Assembly (NCBI GenBank): GCA_951640165.1
Contig: OX621247.1
Coordinates: 34,136,001 to 34,200,000 of the forward strand
Source: Pseudoips prasinana
Taxonomy: Eukaryota; Arthropoda; Insecta; Lepidoptera; Nolidae
Direction of reading: 5' to 3'
DNA length: 64,000 bases
This document shows, in pieces, positions 63,405 through 64,000 of this stretch. The notes below the pieces were generated by a model that saw nothing but the letters and a program-made list of their open reading frames with translations, was not told the origin of the DNA and ran no database searches. Each line of letters starts with the position of its first letter. The stretch's first letter is position 1. Position numbers and translations under genes: made by a program.

Positions 63405-63694
63405 CCTGGGACATTATTCACACACGGCCATCTGAACCCAAACTAAGCACAGCTTATACTATGGAAACCAGATAACTGGTATAGGTACTACATATTATAC
63501 TTTTCTTTTCTAAATACATACTTATTTTTGTAATTAGTTAGACCCAGACTCAAGAGTCTGGGTCTAACTAATTAGTCTTATTAGTCTTGACTAACAGACA
63601 TGTTCATGGACACAAATATATGTCCTGAGTGGGAATCAAACCCATGACCAGCGGCGTGAAAGGCAAGCATTTACCAACCACGTCAACCGGCCCA
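63405..63694 (-). mobile_element. SINE-2 with an internal hairpin insertion
   Basis: Tail CTGGGACATTATTCACACAC, head at 63615-63694. The body contains the hairpin 63531-63574. Confidence 0.8.
63531..63574. repeat. Perfect 20-bp hairpin
   Basis: Arms TAATTAGTTAGACCCAGACT and complement, loop CAAG. Confidence 0.95.
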
Positions 63695-63871
63695 TCTAAT
63701 AACTAGTTTTCACTACTAGGCTTATTAACTTAGGTTAATTAATCTCACGTGATCACATTTTTAGACCGTTCATAAAATTATTGTGTAGCCTGTTTAATAA
63801 GTATAAACGCAGAAGGATGAGCTTTAAAATCATAAACTGATTTATCTAAGTCCCCAGTAAAGTTTAAGATA

Positions 63872-64000
63872 GGTAGCGCACAGCGTTCATTCGCTCAAAG
63901 AGCAGCCCGACTGGGGAAGTACCTCCACCTTACAGAAGACATTCCTTAATAATAACATTAATAATTTTAATTTTGTGTTTCCGAGTGCGAGTAAGGTCGC
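63872..64000 (+). mobile_element. LINE-like 3' end (GGGCACAGCG family), cut by window edge
   Basis: GCGCACAGCGTTCATTCGCT through GAGTGCGAGTAAGGTCGC; parallels 10990-11110 and leaves the window. Confidence 0.65.

Overview
The window reads as AT-rich, repeat-dominated intergenic DNA of an insect, most likely a moth or butterfly (Lepidoptera). The evidence is indirect: several repeat ends here are of kinds I know from lepidopteran genomes, namely tRNA-headed SINEs, craniofacial-like RTE retroelements and Helitrons ending in CTAG. I find no host protein-coding gene, no authentic tRNA or rRNA gene, and no CRISPR array. Every open reading frame with recognisable homology belongs to a transposable element.

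Layout. 1-12 kb: a broken RTE-type retroelement split by a jockey-type element, two ~600 bp repeats in inverted orientation, dense SINEs, a Helitron nested in a Helitron with an 11-bp minisatellite, and at 11.2-12.1 kb an unusual 841-bp element with inverted GCATAA arrays around a GC-rich core. 12-30 kb: nested SINEs, 5S-rRNA-derived SINEs, a broken jockey element in a duplicated region, and Helitrons. 30-47 kb: SINEs, foldback elements, an R2/R4-type retroelement fragment with zinc finger and restriction-like nuclease motifs, and long stretches with nothing recognisable. 48.0-54.5 kb: one large nest holding an intact Tc1 transposon, a jockey-type 3' part, a SINE and a pogo-type transposon. 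55.9-58.8 kb: a foldback MITE split by a CR1-like retroelement. 58.9-64 kb: more interrupted SINEs and MITEs.

The genes do not form pathways; they are mobilisation machinery. Only the Tc1 transposase (48423-49454) is complete with paired termini. The pogo-type transposase is broken by one apparent base loss, the CR1-like element by one frameshift, and the others are 5'-truncated. The SINEs would depend on retroelement enzymes supplied in trans.

Family labels used below are mine. SINE-1 to SINE-6 are tRNA-headed SINEs; 5S-SINE is 5S-rRNA-headed; JK-A, JK-B and JK-C are three jockey-type families; CTG-, TA-, GCTACATATC- and GTAAC-MITEs are short inverted-repeat elements; 'GCGAG repeats' carry the end GTGCGAGTCGGACTCGC. 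Boundaries were read by eye; those backed by target duplications or empty-site comparison are stated as such, the others are good to about 10-20 bases.
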